Source: an uncultured Bacilli bacterium
GTDB lineage: Bacteria; Bacillota_I; Bacilli_A; RF39; UBA660
Assembly: GCA_910577075.1 (NCBI GenBank)
Contig: CAJTKV010000014.1
Span: forward strand, 7,368-41,585
Direction: 5' to 3'
DNA length: 34,218 nt
Below are positions 7,167-15,797 of the stretch, piece by piece (positions within the stretch are counted from its first letter, which is position 1; every line of letters begins with the position of its first letter). The notes below the pieces were generated by a model. It did no database searches, was not told where the DNA came from, and worked only from the letters and a program-made list of their open reading frames with translations. A program made the translations under genes and the position numbers.

Positions 7167-8117
7167 GTGAAGCAGCAGACTATTGTATTTAAAGTATCAG
7201 AAAATTTGAGAAAGGCGATGATTGAATTCTATGCCGATCGTGCATTAGATAAAAAACCTCCCTATTCGGTATTTCAAGTTAAAGATTATGACTGTGTTAT
7301 AACTTTATATGAATCGGGAAAAGTTATGTTCCAAGGATTAGGTGCTGACATTGAAGCTAGTTATTGGACGGAACAGGAAAGAGTCATCAACAAAAGAGAC
7401 ATCAATTTAGAAATTAACAAGGACAAAGAAAAAAAGGATAAGAAAAATGATGAATTGCATGACGATAGATTTAAAGGACTGGCAACCATTGGCTCTGATG
7501 AAGTTGGTACAGGAGATTACTTTGGACCAATCGTCGTTACCGCGTCCTTTGTCGATAAAAAAATGATGAGTAAAATGTACGAACTTGGTGTCAGAGATTC
7601 TAAAAAGATAAATGATGATAAGATTTTAGCTATTGCTCCTACTCTAATCAAAGAAGTTCCTCATGTTACCTTTATTTTAGATGCCGCACTATATAACAAA
7701 AATGGCATCACTAATATGAACAAAGTTAAAGCCATCTTACACAATAAAGTATTAGTTGGTCTAACTAAAAAGGATAATTATGCCTATGATAAAATCGTCA
7801 TGGATCAATTTGTCTATCCTCAAAAGTATTTTGAACACATTACAGCTGCTCCCGAAAAAGTTACCAATATAACTTTTACTACTCATGCCGAAGATAAATG
7901 TCTTTCTGTTGCCGCATCAAGTATCATTTCCCGCTATATATTTTTAAAAGAAATGGATAAATTATCCAAGACTCTAAATGTTAATTTGCCTAAAGGTGCG
8001 GGAACTGAAGTTGATAAAGTTGGTGCTGAATTAGTCAAAAAACACGGTGAAGAAATTCTTTATAGCATTGCTAAACTCAATTTTAAAAATACAACAAAAA
8101 TAAAAGAACTCTTATAA
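7167..8117 (+). CDS. rnhC: Ribonuclease HIII
   Basis: RNase HIII cleaves the RNA strand of RNA-DNA hybrids. The N-terminal TBP-like substrate-binding domain covers about residues 1-90, then a lysine-rich linker, and the catalytic domain begins with ATIGSDEVGTGDYFGP, where the Asp-Glu pair (111-112) and the later Asp of GVRDSKKI and MDQF are the acidic active-site residues. The C-terminus KGAGTEVDKVGAELV is also typical. I chose GTG at 7167 because AGGTGA lies 6 bases upstream. A TTG at 7161 would directly abut that ribosome site. The gene is divergent from cvpA and its stop overlaps the stop of the convergent holA gene by 6 bases. Confidence 0.93.
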   Translation: MKQQTIVFKVSENLRKAMIEFYADRALDKKPPYSVFQVKDYDCVITLYESGKVMFQGLGADIEASYWTEQERVINKRDINLEINKDKEKKDKKNDELHDDRFKGLATIGSDEVGTGDYFGPIVVTASFVDKKMMSKMYELGVRDSKKINDDKILAIAPTLIKEVPHVTFILDAALYNKNGITNMNKVKAILHNKVLVGLTKKDNYAYDKIVMDQFVYPQKYFEHITAAPEKVTNITFTTHAEDKCLSVAASSIISRYIFLKEMDKLSKTLNVNLPKGAGTEVDKVGAELVKKHGEEILYSIAKLNFKNTTKIKELL

Positions 8118-9038
8118 ATTAAGTAAGAATTCTTTTATACCATAAACTGGATCATATCCGGTTTTTATTTTGCTATCCAAAACACATAAGTCTAAAATTA
8201 TATCCTTTAATTGATCAAGTGTATAAATTTTTGAATTTTTTTTCATCACGAATACTCTACCTGTTCCTGAATAACCTAAAGCCTTGGCAATCTCTTCATC
8301 GGTTAAATGGTTATTTACGGCATCCCTAACCATATACATATTGGCAAAACTCGAGGATAGAAGACCAATTAAAGCACTTGGTTCAACGCCATTTTTAAGT
8401 AAAACATCTAAAAGTTCAAAAGCCTTAGCAAACTGTTTAGCTACTACCGCATTAGAGAAGTTGAATGTTTCATCATCCGCCTCTTTAGAGCCATATGTAT
8501 TGACAATATCTACAGTTATATTTTTATCAACCAAACTTAATTTATCGATTTCTTGAATCATAATATCCAAATTATTGACACTATTTTTTAAAAGTAAATC
8601 ATATGCTTTATTATCTATCTTAATCTCTTGATCATTACAATAACTCGTAATAAGTTCCTTCATATCCTCTTCACTAACATTAGAAATATCGATAATACTA
8701 GCCCCTAAAGAAGTAACCTTCTTAGTTAAATCCTTTGTCTTTTTTATATCATCACAGATAAATATCATAATTAGATCTTCAAGCTTTGACGATAAGAACT
8801 CATATAGTAAATTACTCTCTTCTTCATAGGCAAACTTGCCACCAAAATATTTAGTATCCTTGACAATTATGCAGCGTTTTTCGGAAAACAATCCATAATA
8901 TGATGCATCATCAATAATATCACGAATATCTACTTCTAATAAAGAGAAGTTTGTAATATTATTAATACCTTTAGTTATCTTAGCTATTTCATTATTTAAG
9001 ATACGATAACTTGAACTTTTTAACAAATATATTTCCAT
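8112..9038 (-). CDS. holA: DNA polymerase III subunit delta
   Basis: This 308-residue protein is the delta (clamp-loader wrench) subunit, which opens the beta clamp during loading. It shows the HolA pattern: an N-terminal RecA-like fold without a P-loop (YLLKSSSYRI at the start, YEFLSSKLEDLIMIFICDD near residue 90), the three-helix lid, and a C-terminal collar region (ALIGLLSSSFANMY, near residues 220-235) that includes the LKDIILDLCVLDSKIKTGY segment. The AGGTGAG ribosome site precedes ATG 9038. It follows the 9046-9534 gene by 7 bases in one operon. The stop codon lies within the end of rnhC, which is transcribed toward it. Confidence 0.9.
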   Translation of the reverse strand: MEIYLLKSSSYRILNNEIAKITKGINNITNFSLLEVDIRDIIDDASYYGLFSEKRCIIVKDTKYFGGKFAYEEESNLLYEFLSSKLEDLIMIFICDDIKKTKDLTKKVTSLGASIIDISNVSEEDMKELITSYCNDQEIKIDNKAYDLLLKNSVNNLDIMIQEIDKLSLVDKNITVDIVNTYGSKEADDETFNFSNAVVAKQFAKAFELLDVLLKNGVEPSALIGLLSSSFANMYMVRDAVNNHLTDEEIAKALGYSGTGRVFVMKKNSKIYTLDQLKDIILDLCVLDSKIKTGYDPVYGIKEFLLNL

Positions 9039-9045
9039 AACTCAC

Positions 9046-9534
9046 CTACTTATATGATATTTCACATTTATATCCCGTTGATTCATAATACTCCCTCACT
9101 TCATTAACTGTTGATGACGCACTGACAGGAATAGATTCTATATACGTATTAAAAAATGAGCGCATATTGCTAACTCCTATATACGTTTTAACTTCTACGG
9201 AGTCTTCATTTTTCTTAATATCATAGTCTAAATTATCGCTTAATTCTAAATTATCTTGAATATCTTTAAAATAATTATATCGTTCTTCGATATCTTCAGG
9301 ACTTTCTTCCATTATCTTTTCTTCACGGTAAAATCCATATAGAGATTTCTCCACATAGCGATACTTTATCGTCTCTTCATAATCCTTATATTTCCCCGTT
9401 TCATTAGCACATACAAGCCAAGTTTCCTTATGATGATTATTGCTATAAATTATACTCACAACCCCTAAAAAAATAAAGCCAATGGCAATAATGACAATTA
9501 TTCTTTTAGTATCATAATCAACCTTTTTTTTCAT
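9046..9534 (-). CDS. Uncharacterised single-pass membrane protein
   Basis: This 162-residue protein has a charged N-terminus, one membrane segment at about residues 11-30, and a predicted extracellular domain with two cysteines (C37 in LVCANETGKY and C157 in TGYKCEISYK) that could form a disulfide. I do not recognise a family. Its gene is first in an operon with holA, 7 bases apart, but this probably reflects gene packing more than shared function. A GGTGG ribosome site precedes ATG 9534. Confidence 0.7.
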   Translation of the reverse strand: MKKKVDYDTKRIIVIIAIGFIFLGVVSIIYSNNHHKETWLVCANETGKYKDYEETIKYRYVEKSLYGFYREEKIMEESPEDIEERYNYFKDIQDNLELSDNLDYDIKKNEDSVEVKTYIGVSNMRSFFNTYIESIPVSASSTVNEVREYYESTGYKCEISYK

Positions 9535-9551
9535 ATTACCACCATAGATAA

Positions 9552-9580
9552 ATTATAACAAATTAATAAGTATTGTTCAA
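9552..9580 (-). promoter_or_regulatory. Promoter of the 9534-holA operon
   Basis: Minus-strand -35 TTGAAC (9575-9580), 17-base spacer and perfect -10 TATAAT (9552-9557). Confidence 0.7.
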
Positions 9581-9617
9581 TAAATCTAAGATGTTTAATC
9601 AAATAGCAAATTTCTAC

Positions 9618-9646
9618 TTGCACTATAACAAATAAAATGATAAAAT
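9618..9646 (+). promoter_or_regulatory. Promoter of tRNA-His
   Basis: A -35 box TTGCAC (9618-9623) and a -10 box TAAAAT (9641-9646) are separated by 17 bases. The transcript would begin about 5 bases before the tRNA. Confidence 0.7.
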
Positions 9647-9658
9647 TATTGTTGTCAT

Positions 9659-9735
9659 GGCGGAATTGGTGAAGTGGTTAACACGCCGGATTGTGGCTCC
9701 GGTATGCGTGGGTTCGATCCCCACATTTCGCCCCA
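9659..9735 (+). tRNA. tRNA-His (anticodon GTG)
   Basis: The gene folds into a complete cloverleaf. The anticodon stem CCGGA/TCCGG encloses the loop TTGTGGC with anticodon GTG. The acceptor stem pairs GCGGAAT with ATTTCGC (one G-U), and the T arm is GTGGG-TTCGATC-CCCAC. The extra G at 9659 pairs with C73 (9732), the G-1:C73 identity element of histidine tRNA, and CCA is encoded at 9733-9735. It has its own promoter and terminator. Confidence 0.97.
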
Positions 9736-9747
9736 TTGTGAAACTTA

Positions 9748-9774
9748 AGCAAATTCAAGAGAGTTTGCTTTTTT
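9748..9774 (+). terminator. Terminator of tRNA-His
   Basis: A 9-bp stem AGCAAATTC/GAGTTTGCT with loop AAGA (9748-9769, one G-U) is followed by T6. Confidence 0.8.
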
Positions 9775-9872
9775 CATGTGTAAATATATTAGTAAATCAA
9801 TTGTATATATTATAGTTAAAACTAAATACTCTAATCCCTTTTATTGTATAATAGTACTATAGGAGATTAGTT

Positions 9873-12050
9873 ATGAAGAAAGTTTACAAAAAAATATTGA
9901 CAATTAATTTTAACGACAAATTTTTTACAATTTTTCAAGCCGAAGGCAATCGCTTAACTTTTTTAGAAACTGACCAAGAGGGAAAATATTATTATCCCCT
10001 ACTAGATGACTTTATAAAACTAAATGATATATATAACAACCATTCTCCCTTTATCACTGATGTAACAAAATATCATTTTGCGAAAAACTTAAAAAATCTG
10101 TAATAAGTTCCCTATTCGGTATAGTAATCGTTTCAGCGGCAACAAGTGCTATAAGTAATTATCGTGCTAAAGAAGCAAATAATGAAATCATTTTAACTCA
10201 AGAAGCATATTCTGATAAAGAAATGATAAAAATAGATGATATTCAGCAGTTAGATGAATTATTAGGCTATAAAACTGTTTCACTTGAAACAGTTCATCGA
10301 GCAATTGATGCCAATGAAAACATTCCGCTCTTTTACAAAAATAAGATGCATCTTTTTTTAAATATTTTTATGAGAGAACATCCCGATTGGGGATTTAAGA
10401 ATTTTTTATGAGAATATAAGAACAATTGACATAAATATTGTAGATAACGATTATTTTGCTAATTTAGACGAGAAAAATATTGGCGGAAAATACAACGGCT
10501 TTTTAAATCAATTAATCTTACCTAAAGATATAAATGATGATGAATTTTATCATGAACTATCCCATGTCTTTGATATCTACTTTCGCGAATATGATGACCA
10601 CGTCGTTTATAGAGGAGCTGATAATCTAAAAAGTGTAGTTATGATGGAAGCTATGACAAACGAACTATAAACATGTGTTACAGAAGCATATAGCTACGAT
10701 AAATTTTGTGCACTCTTTAATTATTTTAGAACTTACGTAAAATTTGATTACGACGATTTTAACCAAAAAGGAATAAATCATTTTGCAAAACTACTTAAGC
10801 AAGAATATCCGAATGTTGATATAGATTTTATTCTCTGTTCCATAGATACTATTAAGTTGGCTGAAAAAAATTCTGGATATATATTTTTAGATCAATCAGA
10901 AGGCTTAATTGATGAGTTATTTAAAATTTGTACAAGCGAACTTGAAAAAGAAAAAGAAAATTACTATGCTCCATTTGCCGAATTTGCCAAGGTTTTATAT
11001 TATACATCTGATAGTTGTAAAACTATTGATTCTTATCTTTATCCGGAGATTATGTATAGTTATTTAGAGCAATATAATGCTTTACTTGTGAATATGGGCT
11101 ATGAAGGAGAACTTATTACTAAAGAAAAAATCCTAGAAAAATTAGATAAATATAAAGATATTTCACTCTTTCTTTATAGTAAAGATAGGGTTGTCCCAGT
11201 TTCCGATGTTTATTCAAAGGAAAACCAAGATGGCAGATTAAATTTCTATATGACAGTTATTGAATCCGATGGTAGTAAATTGGAAATGCCCCAAGAAGAT
11301 TATAAAATTTCCAGCGACACCCTTAATAAATTTTATTTTATGCAAATTATGAGTATTAAATATTATGATATTATCGAAACCGAGGAGTTTTGGAAGAAGA
11401 TAGTTCTTGATTTTCAAACCTTAAAAGTGGCAGATTTGGAACCAATCCCCATTTATTTAGATGGTAATTTAATTAGTGATGAACATTGTATAGATGACTT
11501 AGAAATAGCCATTGGAAAGAACAGAGATGGATCAGTTGCCTATCACATAAGAGGAAGTAATTCATTTAACTGTACATATCATTATGAATGCACAAGTACC
11601 TCGCAGTATGTTCCCTTAAAGGATTATTTAAAAAACTACAATCCCAAAGATTTTTCTAGCCTAGAACTTACAGATGTTTTATATGATTATTATTTAATGG
11701 ATATTTTGAGTAATGATTGCTTCTTTTCAAATGTTCTTATTAAAGATGATACTCTCGTGTTTATTCCCAAATGTAGAGTCATTGTGAATGAGCCAAATAG
11801 TACAACTGATTTTGAACTTAGCGAGTACTTTTTCGGAAAAGATTACAGTGATAATGAGGTAAAAATATATCCCCTAGAATACACTAATGGTTTTGAATTC
11901 AAAGTCTATTTAAAAACCATCTTAGCCTATTATAATGTTTTAGATGAAGAAACATTTGAATATCATTTTACTAAAGAAGAATTAATGAATTACTATGAAA
12001 AATATCTAGAAGATATGAATTTAGAAAATAGCAGTAGTTTAGGATTATAA
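9873..12050 (+). pseudogene. Decayed membrane-anchored zinc metallopeptidase (HExxH type), two frameshifts and one in-frame stop
   Basis: Four open pieces join into one protein of about 725 codons. The first frame runs from ATG 9873 (GGAGAT ribosome site, TATAAT -10 box upstream). Near 10083 (an A5 run) coding continues in a second frame, giving a membrane helix (VISSLFGIVIVSAATSA) after about 70 cytoplasmic residues. Near 10402-10407 (a T6 run) it returns to the first frame. There, HELSHVFD at 10551-10574 is a zinc-binding HExxH, and EAMTNEL about 30 codons later could supply the third ligand. A TAA at 10668-10670 interrupts the frame, after which coding continues intact to 12050. The long C-terminal part (10857-12050) is a predicted extracytoplasmic domain I do not recognise. 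The metallopeptidase call rests on HExxH plus the downstream Glu. The two homopolymer indels could be sequencing errors, but the stop would remain. Confidence 0.75.
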
Positions 12051-12085
12051 AAAACGGATACTTTTCCTTAAGTATCCGTTTTTTT
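12049..12085. terminator. Bidirectional terminator between the peptidase pseudogene and the HD gene
   Basis: A strong stem AACGGATACTT/AAGTATCCGTT with loop TTCCTT is flanked by A and T runs, so it can end both converging transcripts. Confidence 0.85.
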
Positions 12086-12093
12086 ATCCGACT

Positions 12094-12759
12094 TTATTCT
12101 CCCACTTCATTATCATTTATAATTTCATCATATTGTTCCTTAGTTATATCGCGAATGGCCTCTTGAAGTTCCATAAACAATTCATCATCCTCATATAGAT
12201 ATTTATCACCCAAAAGCCAAATATCACTAGCTGATTTTGAAGAAGCAATAATGTCTTCCGCAGCATCGCCATTCCATGCACGGCAGTCCTCTTTTTCTGC
12301 CTCAATATCAAAGTATCCTGCCAAATCATACATCTTTGCCTGAAAATCCGCTTCAAGCTTATCAATATGATAACAGAACTTCGCCTCTTTCGTCTGTCTT
12401 TCGTCAAATTCTTCAATTATACTAAGCAATTCATCGGAAGCTACCAAACCATCCAAAATCTTCTTAACAGCCTTATGCCCCATCTTTTTCTTATCTTCTT
12501 TGGTTACAGAAGCAAGCGCTGAATAATCGGGAATAATTATCTCTTCAAGTTCATGAACAACTAACATCTTTAAAACTTTTTCAAAATCGAGATTTAATTT
12601 ATATTCCGAATTAATGCTTATCGCAAGGACTAAACAACCATAGACATGCTCTGAAATACTCTCTATGCGGTCAGAAGATATTTTTACATCTTTCCATCCT
12701 GTTCTTAATTTACTCTTTAATTTATTATTAAATATATAAAATCTAATTATATTATTCAT
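12094..12759 (-). CDS. HD-domain phosphohydrolase, YfbR-like (HD_3 family)
   Basis: This 221-residue cytoplasmic protein matches the HD_3/YfbR pattern, a family of metal-dependent 5'-deoxynucleotidases and related phosphohydrolases. The metal-site motifs are SEHVYG (His38), VVHELEEI (His69) and HIDKLEADFQA (Asp133). The second residue of the canonical His-Asp doublet is Glu70 instead of Asp, while the rest of the site is intact. The substrate cannot be told from sequence; dNMPs are usual for YfbR. Its own promoter lies upstream, divergent from the 12896 gene, and an AGGAG site precedes ATG 12759. Confidence 0.8.
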   Translation of the reverse strand: MNNIIRFYIFNNKLKSKLRTGWKDVKISSDRIESISEHVYGCLVLAISINSEYKLNLDFEKVLKMLVVHELEEIIIPDYSALASVTKEDKKKMGHKAVKKILDGLVASDELLSIIEEFDERQTKEAKFCYHIDKLEADFQAKMYDLAGYFDIEAEKEDCRAWNGDAAEDIIASSKSASDIWLLGDKYLYEDDELFMELQEAIRDITKEQYDEIINDNEVGE

Positions 12760-12787
12760 ATTCCTTTTCTCCTGTTCCTACAAGTAA

Positions 12788-12816
12788 AATATATCAAAGT
12801 TTGATTTTATTATCAA
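12788..12816 (-). promoter_or_regulatory. Promoter of the HD-domain gene
   Basis: Minus-strand -35 TTGATA (12811-12816), 17-base spacer and -10 TATATT (12788-12793). Confidence 0.65.
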
Positions 12817-12838
12817 TAACTTTTTTCAAGAAAAAACA

Positions 12839-12867
12839 TTGAACTATCGAATTATTTAGTATATAAT
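12839..12867 (+). promoter_or_regulatory. Promoter of the 12896 gene
   Basis: A -35 TTGAAC (12839-12844) is separated by 17 bases from a perfect -10 TATAAT (12862-12867). Confidence 0.7.
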
Positions 12868-12895
12868 TTAAAACAATGACTCGAGGTGATATTCT

Positions 12896-13831
12896 TTGTT
12901 TGAAATACCAAATGATATAGTTAATTTCTTTTTTGAAGAAATACATAAAAAGGGCAAATACACCATCGAAATAATTGGTACTAAAGCAAATATCATTCCC
13001 ATTGACTATCAAGCTTATTATAAACCTATTATTGTGGTAAAAGATATAGATGACCTAAAAATATCTCTAATAAAATTTGTCGAATGTCTAAATGTGTTTT
13101 ACAAAGATAAAAATGTTTTAAAAGAATATCATGATTTATCTTTCTTTTTTAATAATCTTCTTTTTAATATGAATTCCACTGATGCTTTAGATCTTTCTAG
13201 TTACATTGATAAAAGATGCCAATTTCTTCAAAATGACTACTTTAAAGAGTTTGATCAAATAACTCCTATTGCAAATTTTAATGGCAATTTAATATGCGTC
13301 GAAAGAGTTATCGAAGAACCTGGCTTAGAAACTCCTTTCATATTAGAATTCACTATTCAAATAGATAATAACATTCATCAATTGCCTTTAGTAAGATTTG
13401 CTATCGATGATAATCGTGTTTGCCACCTCTTTGCCGTTCAATTTGGAAGATATAGAAACTTCAGTATTCAAGAGAGTGATTATAAAAAAGAACTTAATAA
13501 AATTAATAAAGGCGTTAAAAAATACCGCAATGTTCCTCCGAGTTTCGTCTTATCCATGCGACTATTTTTAGATTTGCTTAAAAGATATGATATAGATCAA
13601 ATTGTCATACCCGACTTTTTATTTAGTCGCTATAAGAATTATTATAAAGCTAGTACAACGGGAAGAAGCGATGATATTCTTTCGCGAATTTTAGATGGTT
13701 TTCTAAATCTCATGCAACGCATGGAATACCAATTTGATGATTTTTCTATTGAGTATTATCCCAATGAAATAGATGGCTTCACTCACATAAGTTTAAATAA
13801 TGAAAAGAAAAAGAAATTATCTAACAAATAA
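12896..13831 (+). CDS. Uncharacterised cytoplasmic protein, 311 residues
   Basis: No family was recognised. The gene starts at TTG 12896, chosen because AGGTGA lies 6 bases upstream and the promoter fits; no ATG nearby has a ribosome site. The protein has no signal or membrane segment. It has two cysteines in the first half (VECLNVFYK, DKRCQFL) and an aromatic, charged composition. Its central part (LVRFAIDDNRVCHLFAVQFGRYRN) and a helical region near 230-275 suggest a compact alpha/beta fold. It is a single-gene unit that ends in a strong terminator. Confidence 0.7.
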   Translation: MFEIPNDIVNFFFEEIHKKGKYTIEIIGTKANIIPIDYQAYYKPIIVVKDIDDLKISLIKFVECLNVFYKDKNVLKEYHDLSFFFNNLLFNMNSTDALDLSSYIDKRCQFLQNDYFKEFDQITPIANFNGNLICVERVIEEPGLETPFILEFTIQIDNNIHQLPLVRFAIDDNRVCHLFAVQFGRYRNFSIQESDYKKELNKINKGVKKYRNVPPSFVLSMRLFLDLLKRYDIDQIVIPDFLFSRYKNYYKASTTGRSDDILSRILDGFLNLMQRMEYQFDDFSIEYYPNEIDGFTHISLNNEKKKKLSNK

Positions 13832-13857
13832 AAATACTACCCAAGTAGTATTTTTTA
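13831..13857. terminator. Bidirectional terminator
   Basis: A perfect 10-bp stem AAAATACTAC/GTAGTATTTT with loop CCAA lies between two converging genes; T runs flank it on both strands. Confidence 0.85.
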
Positions 13858-14700
13858 TCAGCCTTTAATTAAAAGAACAGATATAATTATCATAACAGCA
13901 GCAATAATCTTCTTTGGTAGATTATCTCTCTCATTTAAGAATAAATATCCAATTATAACATTGCCAATAACCGTTAAAGATAGCAAAGGAGCTATCGTTG
14001 TTACATCTCCACACTTATAAGCCATCAATTGAAATATAATCATAAGTCCCCAGCCAATACTTGTAATAAATATTGATGTTTTATCCCCTATTTTATATTC
14101 ATTTATGATATCGCTAATCTTAATTCTTTCAGCTAAAATTATAAATATTGCAGGAACTATCAGTGTAATGGCAACATAGACAGCCAAATTGAAATTATCA
14201 CTTATATTGACATCTAAAAATAAGGCAAAGGCATAAGCCAGATTAGAAAACAATCCCATAATGACATACTTATTAATTTTCTGCTTTCCCTTTTGATAAA
14301 AAACTAAGACATTACTCAAGATTATAAGAGATGCTCCAATCATCTTCTTTAGAACAAATGGTTCCCTAAAGAATAAAAGTCCCGCAAAAATCATAAAAAC
14401 TGTCGATATTTGTAAAATTATGCCAAAAGTTGATGCCTCTAATCCCGATCTTACTGTCGTATTCATGCGATCCGATAAGGCATAAAAAACACAAGCTAAC
14501 AATAAAAGAAGCCAAACCGACCAAGATGTTGGAAATGCTAATTTAAAAAATGGCATAGTTATTAATGCCGTAAGTCCGGCTATTATTTGAAGTAAAGCCG
14601 TCAATGCTCCCGCATTTTTACATTTATTAGTTGTAACTTTATATAGCTGATTATAAGATATAGAAGTTATAATATAGAGGATAACGAAAATAATCCACAT
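13858..14700 (-). CDS. EamA/DMT family transporter
   Basis: This 280-residue protein is almost entirely hydrophobic, with about ten membrane helices in two five-helix halves, the drug/metabolite transporter layout. The second half carries the EamA-type end (VTTIAPLLSLTVIGNVIIGYLFLNERDN), where the charged Glu-Arg pair after the helix is typical. Such proteins export amino acids, metabolites or drugs; the substrate cannot be read. The AGGTGA ribosome site precedes ATG 14700. Confidence 0.85.
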   Translation of the reverse strand: MWIIFVILYIITSISYNQLYKVTTNKCKNAGALTALLQIIAGLTALITMPFFKLAFPTSWSVWLLLLLACVFYALSDRMNTTVRSGLEASTFGIILQISTVFMIFAGLLFFREPFVLKKMIGASLIILSNVLVFYQKGKQKINKYVIMGLFSNLAYAFALFLDVNISDNFNLAVYVAITLIVPAIFIILAERIKISDIINEYKIGDKTSIFITSIGWGLMIIFQLMAYKCGDVTTIAPLLSLTVIGNVIIGYLFLNERDNLPKKIIAAVMIIISVLLIKG

Positions 14701-14757
14701 AAAAAATCACCTATATCCATTATACCTTAAAATACCCATTAATTGAATAGTCATTTG

Positions 14758-14766
14758 TGTTATAAT
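14758..14766 (+). promoter_or_regulatory. Extended -10 promoter of the GNAT gene
   Basis: TGT followed by TATAAT forms an extended -10 element about 25 bases before the ATG. No good -35 box was seen. Confidence 0.5.
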
Positions 14767-14790
14767 AGTATTAGATAAGGATGTGTAATT

Positions 14791-15255
14791 ATGAATTTTA
14801 ACATTCATAAAGCTAATGAAAATGAAGCAATAAAGATGAATGATCTTTTGACAAAATTAATTCAAGATGAAAGACAATACGATAGTAATATAGATGCGTC
14901 TTTCAAAGTTAGTTCTTTTTATGAACATTACGTAGATGATCCCGATAGATGCCTCCTAGTTGCCACTGATAATACGGAAGTAATTGGCTATCTATATGGC
15001 TATATCAAACCACTTGAAGGCGGTATAAAAGAACAAATATCTGCAAAATTAGATGCTATATTTGTCGAAACTGAATATCGAAAACAACATATCGCTCAAT
15101 CTTTAATAAACCATTTTAAAACATGGTGTAAAGAAAAAAACGTTACTTCTTTAGAGGTAGATGTATGTTCTGACAATCAAAAAGCCATTAATTTATATCG
15201 CCAAGTCGGATTTGAAGAATTTAAAAAGTCTTTAAAACTATATCTTGAACAATAA
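14791..15255 (+). CDS. GNAT family N-acetyltransferase
   Basis: This 154-residue protein shows the GNAT fold. The acetyl-CoA loop is ETEYRKQHIAQSLINHF (about 92-108, an R/QxxG/A-type motif), preceded by the LDAIFV strand, and followed by VDVCSDNQKAINLYRQVGFEE (about 130-150). It probably acetylates an amine of a small molecule, protein or drug; the target cannot be assigned. Its AAGGATG ribosome site and ATG are clear, and a strong terminator follows directly. Confidence 0.85.
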   Translation: MNFNIHKANENEAIKMNDLLTKLIQDERQYDSNIDASFKVSSFYEHYVDDPDRCLLVATDNTEVIGYLYGYIKPLEGGIKEQISAKLDAIFVETEYRKQHIAQSLINHFKTWCKEKNVTSLEVDVCSDNQKAINLYRQVGFEEFKKSLKLYLEQ

Positions 15256-15293
15256 AAAAGGCACTTAACATTCGTTGGTTAAGTGCTTTTTTA
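15254..15293 (+). terminator. Terminator of the GNAT gene
   Basis: A 9-bp stem GCACTTAAC/GTTAAGTGC with an 8-base loop is followed by a T6 run. An A run on the other side would also serve the other strand. Confidence 0.8.
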
Positions 15294-15402
15294 TATGAGC
15301 GATATAAAATTACATCAATTTTTTATCGCCATTTATATTATTAACATTTTCTTAAATATTATACACATTTCTCCGCATAATAATTTATATAAATATTTTA
15401 CC

Positions 15403-15433
15403 ATTATGATTAGATTAAATTTCTAATCATAAT
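15403..15433. repeat. Perfect 12-bp inverted repeat upstream of the Xre regulator (candidate operator)
   Basis: ATTATGATTAGA and TCTAATCATAAT are separated by seven bases (TTAAATT). The dyad sits 51 bases before the Xre start codon. There is no T run, so a terminator is unlikely. An operator for the adjacent regulator is the obvious reading, but this is inference. Confidence 0.55.
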
Positions 15434-15483
15434 CAACGGCTTTTTATCACTATATCTAGAATAATTATATATGAGGTGAGCAG

Positions 15484-15786
15484 ATGATTACTGAAGAAGA
15501 ATTAAATGACATTTTCACGATGATATCAAGAAATGTTAAATACTTTCGCATACATAATAATTCTAAGTATGCTGACATGTATGGACGTATTAGCCAGGAA
15601 AAGTTAGCAGAATTATGTAATGTATCGCAATCTTTAATTGCCAATATAGAAAGTGAAAAAGTAAAGCAAACTTTTTCAATAACCGTTATTGCAACTATTA
15701 GTAAAGTTCTTAACATCCCCTTCGAGGATTTCTTTATACAACACGACTTTGTCTTAAAATCGAAAAAACACGCTAGCAAAAACTAG
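15484..15786 (+). CDS. Xre-family helix-turn-helix regulator
   Basis: This 100-residue DNA-binding protein has a Cro/CI-type helix-turn-helix in about residues 37-60 (QEKLAELCNVSQSLIANIE), then the SITVIATISKVLNIPFEDFF segment typical of Xre proteins. It has a longer N-terminal helix than minimal Xre regulators. The ATG at 15484 follows GAGGTGAG. A perfect inverted repeat lies upstream, so autorepression is likely but unproven. It converges on the three-gene membrane operon. No toxin partner is adjacent. Confidence 0.85.
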   Translation: MITEEELNDIFTMISRNVKYFRIHNNSKYADMYGRISQEKLAELCNVSQSLIANIESEKVKQTFSITVIATISKVLNIPFEDFFIQHDFVLKSKKHASKN

Positions 15787-15797
15787 TGTGTTTTTTA
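15763..15797. terminator. Bidirectional terminator inside the end of the Xre gene
   Basis: AAAACACGCTAG pairs with CTAGTGTGTTTT around a 6-base loop (one G-T pair), flanked by A and T runs. The stem includes the last Xre codons and its TAG stop. Confidence 0.8.

Noticed and set aside
9659..9780. tRNA-His as an integration site
   Set aside because: No integrase, phage genes or repeated tRNA 3' end were seen downstream; the neighbouring broken gene is not clearly mobile.
10076..10095. Programmed frameshifting at the A5 run in the metallopeptidase
   Set aside because: A second frameshift and an in-frame stop occur further on; decay explains all three more simply.
9873..10103. The 76-codon frame as a standalone small gene
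   Set aside because: The neighbouring frames continue the same protein (membrane helix, zinc site), so it is the N-terminal piece of a broken gene.
12794..13012. A 72-codon minus-strand reading frame overlapping the start of the 12896 gene
   Set aside because: It overlaps the divergent promoter region and the opposite-strand gene, has no ribosome site of its own, and its product looks like a low-complexity shadow.
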